In this document: positions 26,351 to 28,920 of the stretch, one piece after another
How the letters are laid out: every line of letters begins with the position of its first letter
How positions within the stretch are numbered: position 1 is the stretch's first letter
Assembly (NCBI GenBank): GCA_016195115.1
Contig: JACQAI010000044.1
Span: forward strand, 1 to 28,920
Origin: Pseudomonadota bacterium
Lineage (GTDB): Bacteria > Pseudomonadota > Alphaproteobacteria > Elsterales > Elsteraceae
Direction: 5' to 3'
DNA: 28,920 nucleotides
Notes under the pieces: generated by a model
What the model was told of the DNA's origin: nothing
The model's input: the letters and a program-made list of their open reading frames with translations, nothing else
Databases searched by the model: none
Made by a program: the position numbers and the translations under genes

Positions 26351-27083
26351 AGCGGATCGCGGCCGGCCATCTCCACAGCTCCCAGATCGCCGAGGTGCCG
26401 TCGGTCGAGAAGAAGTTGAACTCGGCGCGCCCGACGAAGTTCTCGAGCGGCACGTAGCCGACCGCGCTGAGCACGCGGCTGTCCTGAGAATTGTCGCGGT
26501 TGTCGCCCATGCAGAAATAATGGCCCGGCGGCACGGTGAAGACCGGCGTCTCGTCGAGCATATGCTGATCGCTGATCTCGAGGATGGGGTGCTTGACGCC
26601 GTTGGGCAGCGTCTCGACGTAGCGCGTCGTGCGCACCACGGAGCCGTTGGTGTCCGTGTAGGTGAACTCGACCGGATTGTCGCGCGGCACCAGCTGGCCG
26701 TTGATGTACAGCCGGCCCGCGCGCATCTGGATGGTATCCCCCGGCAGGCCGATGATGCGCTTGATGTAGTCGGTCTTGTTGTCGCGCGGCAGCTTGAAGA
26801 CCGCGACGTCGCCGCGCTTGGGCGGCGTCACCAGGATGCGCCCCGGGATCAAGGGCAGGCTGAGCGGCAGCGAGTAGCGGCTGTAGCCGTACGAGTATTT
26901 CGAGACGAACAGGTAGTCGCCGACCAGCAAGGTCGGGATCATCGAGCCGGACGGGATGTTGAACGGCTCGAACGCCACCGTGCGGATCGCCAGCGCGATC
27001 AGGATGGCGTAGACGAACGTCTTGATGTTGTCGGCGAGGCTTCCAGCCTTGCGCCGGGCGGGAGTCGAGTTCAGCACCTTCAT
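26322..27083 (-). CDS. lepB: Signal peptidase I
   Basis: A 253-residue membrane peptidase that removes signal peptides on the outer face of the inner membrane. One N-terminal membrane segment (TFVYAILIALAIRTVAFEPF) is followed by the catalytic Ser47 in PSGSMIPTLLVGD, the Lys108 box YIKRIIGLPGD, and the conserved GDNRDNSQDSR box E. The ATG at 27083 gives the usual MKVLNST-type start; an ATG at 27098 in frame would add five residues. First gene of the lepB-rnc-era-recO-parC unit. It should process the exported proteins of this window, such as the diheme cytochrome. Confidence 0.96.
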   Translation of the reverse strand: MKVLNSTPARRKAGSLADNIKTFVYAILIALAIRTVAFEPFNIPSGSMIPTLLVGDYLFVSKYSYGYSRYSLPLSLPLIPGRILVTPPKRGDVAVFKLPRDNKTDYIKRIIGLPGDTIQMRAGRLYINGQLVPRDNPVEFTYTDTNGSVVRTTRYVETLPNGVKHPILEISDQHMLDETPVFTVPPGHYFCMGDNRDNSQDSRVLSAVGYVPLENFVGRAEFNFFSTDGTSAIWELWRWPAAIRYDRLFGAIN

Positions 27084-27136
27084 CTCGCGTCCGAGCATTA
27101 AGAGGAAACCCTGGCGTCAGATCCCTGCGTCGCGGC

Positions 27137-27152
27137 CCCGAGCCGGCTCGGG
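27137..27152. promoter_or_regulatory. Perfect 16-bp palindrome upstream of lepB
   Basis: CCCGAGCCGGCTCGGG is a perfect palindrome about 55 bases upstream of the lepB start, in the gap between lepB and the EamA transporter gene. It could be an operator or a short hairpin with a CCGG loop. In a GC-rich genome such a site is less striking than the AT-rich ones, and I see no clear lepB promoter to relate it to. Confidence 0.35.
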
Positions 27153-27314
27153 AAAAGCACGTCCTCACAAATGGTTAGAGAACCGCTCGCCGCAAGTGCC
27201 CGACACCCTGGGTTGCCGCTGCTCCAGCGCTATTGAAGCCGCGCCTCCCGAGGATGGGCAGGACTTAAACGAGCGCGCCCCACCCCGCAAGGGCTTTCCA
27301 CGCGCGAATCGGCC

Positions 27315-28229
27315 TCATACCGCGGGTTTCGCGGGTGCCGCGCGCGGGCGGCCCAGGCGCGCCTCGCGCCGGACGATATAGACGCCGCCGGCGATCACCA
27401 GCGCCGTGCCGGCCATCACGGCGGGCGCGGGCACGTCGTCGAACAGCAGCCAGCCGGCGAGCACCGCCCAGACCAGCGCGGTGTAGTCGAACGGCGCGAT
27501 CACGGCGACCGGCGCCCGCGCGTAGGCCAGGGTCAGGAACAGCTGCGCCAGGCCGCCGACGACGCCGATCGCGACCATGAGCGCCGCGGCGGTCGCGTCG
27601 GCCGGCCAGACGCCGACCAACGGCAGCGCCGGCGCCGACATCAGCGCGCCGCCCAGGCTGAAATAGAACACGATGGTCAGCGCCGGCTCGGTCGCGCTGA
27701 GCCCGCGCACCAGGATGACGGCGAGCGCGTAGAGCAGCGCCGCCAGCAGCACGACCAGCGCCGCCGGCTGGAACAGGCCGCTGCCCGGCTGGACCATGAT
27801 GATGACGCCGACGAAGCCGACGCCGACCGCCGACCAGCGATGCCAGCCGACGCGCTCGCCGAGCAGCGGCACCGACAGCGCGGTCATGAACAGCGGCGCC
27901 GAGAACGACAGCGCATACGCATCGGCCAACGGGATCGCGCGCAGCCCATGGAAGAAGCAGAGCAGCGCCGCCATGGCGACCAGGCAGCGCGCCAAGTGGT
28001 CGCGCGGCCGCCGCGTGCGCAAGCCCGCCCACGCCTTGCGCGCGTGGATCAGCGGCAACAGCGGGATGAAGGCGAACGCGGCCCGGCAGAAGATGACCTG
28101 CCAGATCGAGATGCCGGCCTCGACCAGGAGCTTGGCGATCGCGTCCTGGATGGTGAACAGGAACATCGCGATCACGATGTAGAGGATGCCGCGCGCGACG
28201 TCGGTTTCGTGCAGTCGAGCGAGCACCAC
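27315..28229 (-). CDS. EamA/DMT family transporter
   Basis: A 304-residue membrane protein with ten hydrophobic segments in two EamA halves. The first half has FLFTIQDAIAKLL and IWQVIFCRAAFAFIPLL, then the motif HGLRAIPLADAYALSFSAPL with LLGERVGWHRW. The second half ends APVAVIAPFDYTALVWAVLA with LLFDDVPAPAVMAGTALVI. Such proteins move small metabolites such as amino acids or purines, usually outward; the substrate is not predictable. It starts at a GTG (28229; a second GTG follows directly) with AGGGA upstream. Transcribed alone, with its own extended -10 promoter. Confidence 0.9.
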   Translation of the reverse strand: MVLARLHETDVARGILYIVIAMFLFTIQDAIAKLLVEAGISIWQVIFCRAAFAFIPLLPLIHARKAWAGLRTRRPRDHLARCLVAMAALLCFFHGLRAIPLADAYALSFSAPLFMTALSVPLLGERVGWHRWSAVGVGFVGVIIMVQPGSGLFQPAALVVLLAALLYALAVILVRGLSATEPALTIVFYFSLGGALMSAPALPLVGVWPADATAAALMVAIGVVGGLAQLFLTLAYARAPVAVIAPFDYTALVWAVLAGWLLFDDVPAPAVMAGTALVIAGGVYIVRREARLGRPRAAPAKPAV

Positions 28230-28268
28230 GGCCGGGATCCCTACAGCGCCGACGGCGTCGGCGCCGCG

Positions 28269-28277
28269 CTTATAGCA
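28269..28277 (-). promoter_or_regulatory. Putative extended -10 promoter of the EamA transporter gene
   Basis: On the minus strand TGCTATAAG is an extended -10 element (TGn plus TATAAG, five of six). There is no good -35 at 17-18 bases, which is normal for this type. Transcription would start near 28262, giving a leader of about 33 bases. Confidence 0.4.
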
Positions 28278-28292
28278 GAGGATCGTGGCGGT

Positions 28293-28697
28293 TCATCGCG
28301 TCCCGGCGCTCCGGGGATCCTCGACATCGACGCTGAGATGCTCGGTCGGCTGCGGCGTCGCGGTCAACAGGCATACCCCGCCGGGCGCCTCGAACTGGTG
28401 CCAGGTATTTTGCGGCACGATCGCCATCATGCCGGCGCTGAGGGTCAACGACTGTCGCCCCGCGTCGGTCATCAGATGCAAGATCGTCGACCCCTCGACG
28501 ATCTGGACGATCTCGTCGCCTTGCGGATGGCGCTCCCAGGCGCCCGTGCCGGCGAACTTGGCCGAGAAGATCGCGCCGTCGCGGTACGGCGCCAGCCGCG
28601 CGAAGGCGCCGGCGCGTGCGGCTTCGGGCGTCGTCGGGGTACGGCCCTCGAGCATCTTGAGCTTGGCGAGCTCAGCCTTGAGGTCGAGGATGATCAT
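28293..28697 (-). CDS. Cupin domain-containing protein
   Basis: A 134-residue single-domain cupin. An N-terminal helix (MIILDLKAELAKLKML) precedes the barrel, in which ERHPQGDEIVQIVEG and NTWHQFEAPGG correspond to the two cupin motifs. The first motif keeps one His and one Glu, the second one His, so metal binding is possible but the set is reduced. Cupins of this kind may be enzymes or small-ligand sensors; the role is not known. The start has GGAGG 9 bases upstream. It follows the FAD oxidoreductase gene on the same strand with a 37-base gap, so the two are probably co-transcribed and may act on a related substrate. Confidence 0.82.
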   Translation of the reverse strand: MIILDLKAELAKLKMLEGRTPTTPEAARAGAFARLAPYRDGAIFSAKFAGTGAWERHPQGDEIVQIVEGSTILHLMTDAGRQSLTLSAGMMAIVPQNTWHQFEAPGGVCLLTATPQPTEHLSVDVEDPRSAGTR

Positions 28698-28734
28698 CGG
28701 GGCGCCCTCCCTGGCGTCCGCGAGTGTAACGCCG

Positions 28735-28920
28735 TCACGCGCCGGCGTCGCGCGCAAGCGGCGGTTGCGCCGCCGCCGCAGCGCCGGCGATGCGGCCGAA
28801 CACGGTCGCGGCCGCCGTCGAGTCGCCGCCGACACGCGCCATGCCGTGGATGCCGCCGGCGACCTCGCCCGCCGCGTAGAGGCGCGGGATCGGCGCGCCC
28901 CACAGGTCGATGACGCGGGC
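28735..28920 (-). CDS. FAD-dependent oxidoreductase (fumarate reductase flavoprotein-like), C-terminal end, cut by window edge
   Basis: The last 61 codons of a gene that enters from the right edge. The segment PIPRLYAAGEVAGGIHG followed by ARVGGDSTAAATVFGRIAG is the C-terminal FAD-binding signature of fumarate reductase/flavocytochrome c/L-aspartate oxidase-type flavoproteins (usual form: GLYAAGE..GG.HG...GGNSL..A.VFGR.AG). It ends in a short Ala-rich tail. The substrate class cannot be told from this part. The cupin gene follows after 37 bases. Confidence 0.75.
   Translation of the reverse strand, partial: ARVIDLWGAPIPRLYAAGEVAGGIHGMARVGGDSTAAATVFGRIAGAAAAAQPPLARDAGA

Overview
This 28.9 kb window is a very GC-rich chromosomal segment, most probably from an alphaproteobacterium. 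The evidence is the lepB-rnc-era-recO-parC order, an alphaproteobacterial-type pqqABCDE operon, a pbpC/alpha-2-macroglobulin pair, and a dispersed GTCATTGCGAG-type palindromic repeat. I cannot assign a family or genus. I see no rRNA, tRNA, transposase, integrase or CRISPR array.

Layout. 1-1075 (minus): an amidohydrolase followed by the start of an S10 carboxypeptidase cut by the window edge. 1213-2897 (plus): a PQQ-dependent sugar (sorbosone-type) dehydrogenase gene with a broken frame, then a diheme cytochrome c. 2943-3993 (plus): a HigB/HigA-like toxin-antitoxin pair with a perfect palindromic operator, then an unrecognised AT-rich gene. 4049-7220 (plus): pqqA, pqqB, pqqC, pqqD and pqqE, with a good promoter directly before pqqA. 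7241-7350: a dispersed repeat and a hairpin. 7349-8308 (minus): a D-2-hydroxyacid dehydrogenase. 8416-15393 (minus): a large bacterial alpha-2-macroglobulin gene (frame broken) and pbpC. 15587-16081 (minus): a flavin reductase, divergent from motA-motB-bpt (16383-19095, plus). 19346-20375 (plus): a MetE-C-like methyltransferase gene with a broken frame. 20385-27083 (minus): lepB-rnc-era-recO-parC and an MFS exporter. 27315-28920 (minus): an EamA transporter, a cupin and the C-terminal end of an FAD oxidoreductase.

How the genes work together. The dehydrogenase and diheme cytochrome would form a periplasmic sugar-oxidation chain that needs PQQ, and the pqq operon just downstream makes that cofactor. 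The toxin-antitoxin pair and the AT-rich gene sit between the two halves like an insertion. The alpha-2-macroglobulin and PBP1C form the familiar envelope-protection pair. The lepB to parC block is a housekeeping cluster with overlapping reading frames.

Most notable. Three long genes (1213-2246, 10502-15393, 19346-20375) each look intact except for one out-of-frame internal loss, and a short gene (3644-3993) seems to have lost one base. These are either real decay or assembly errors. Three regulatory sites stand out: the palindrome over the toxin promoter, a 16-bp AT-rich palindrome over the flavin reductase -10 box, and a hairpin covering the pqqB ribosome binding site. I found no clearly new multi-gene system; the AT-rich gene at 3644 is the best candidate for something undescribed.
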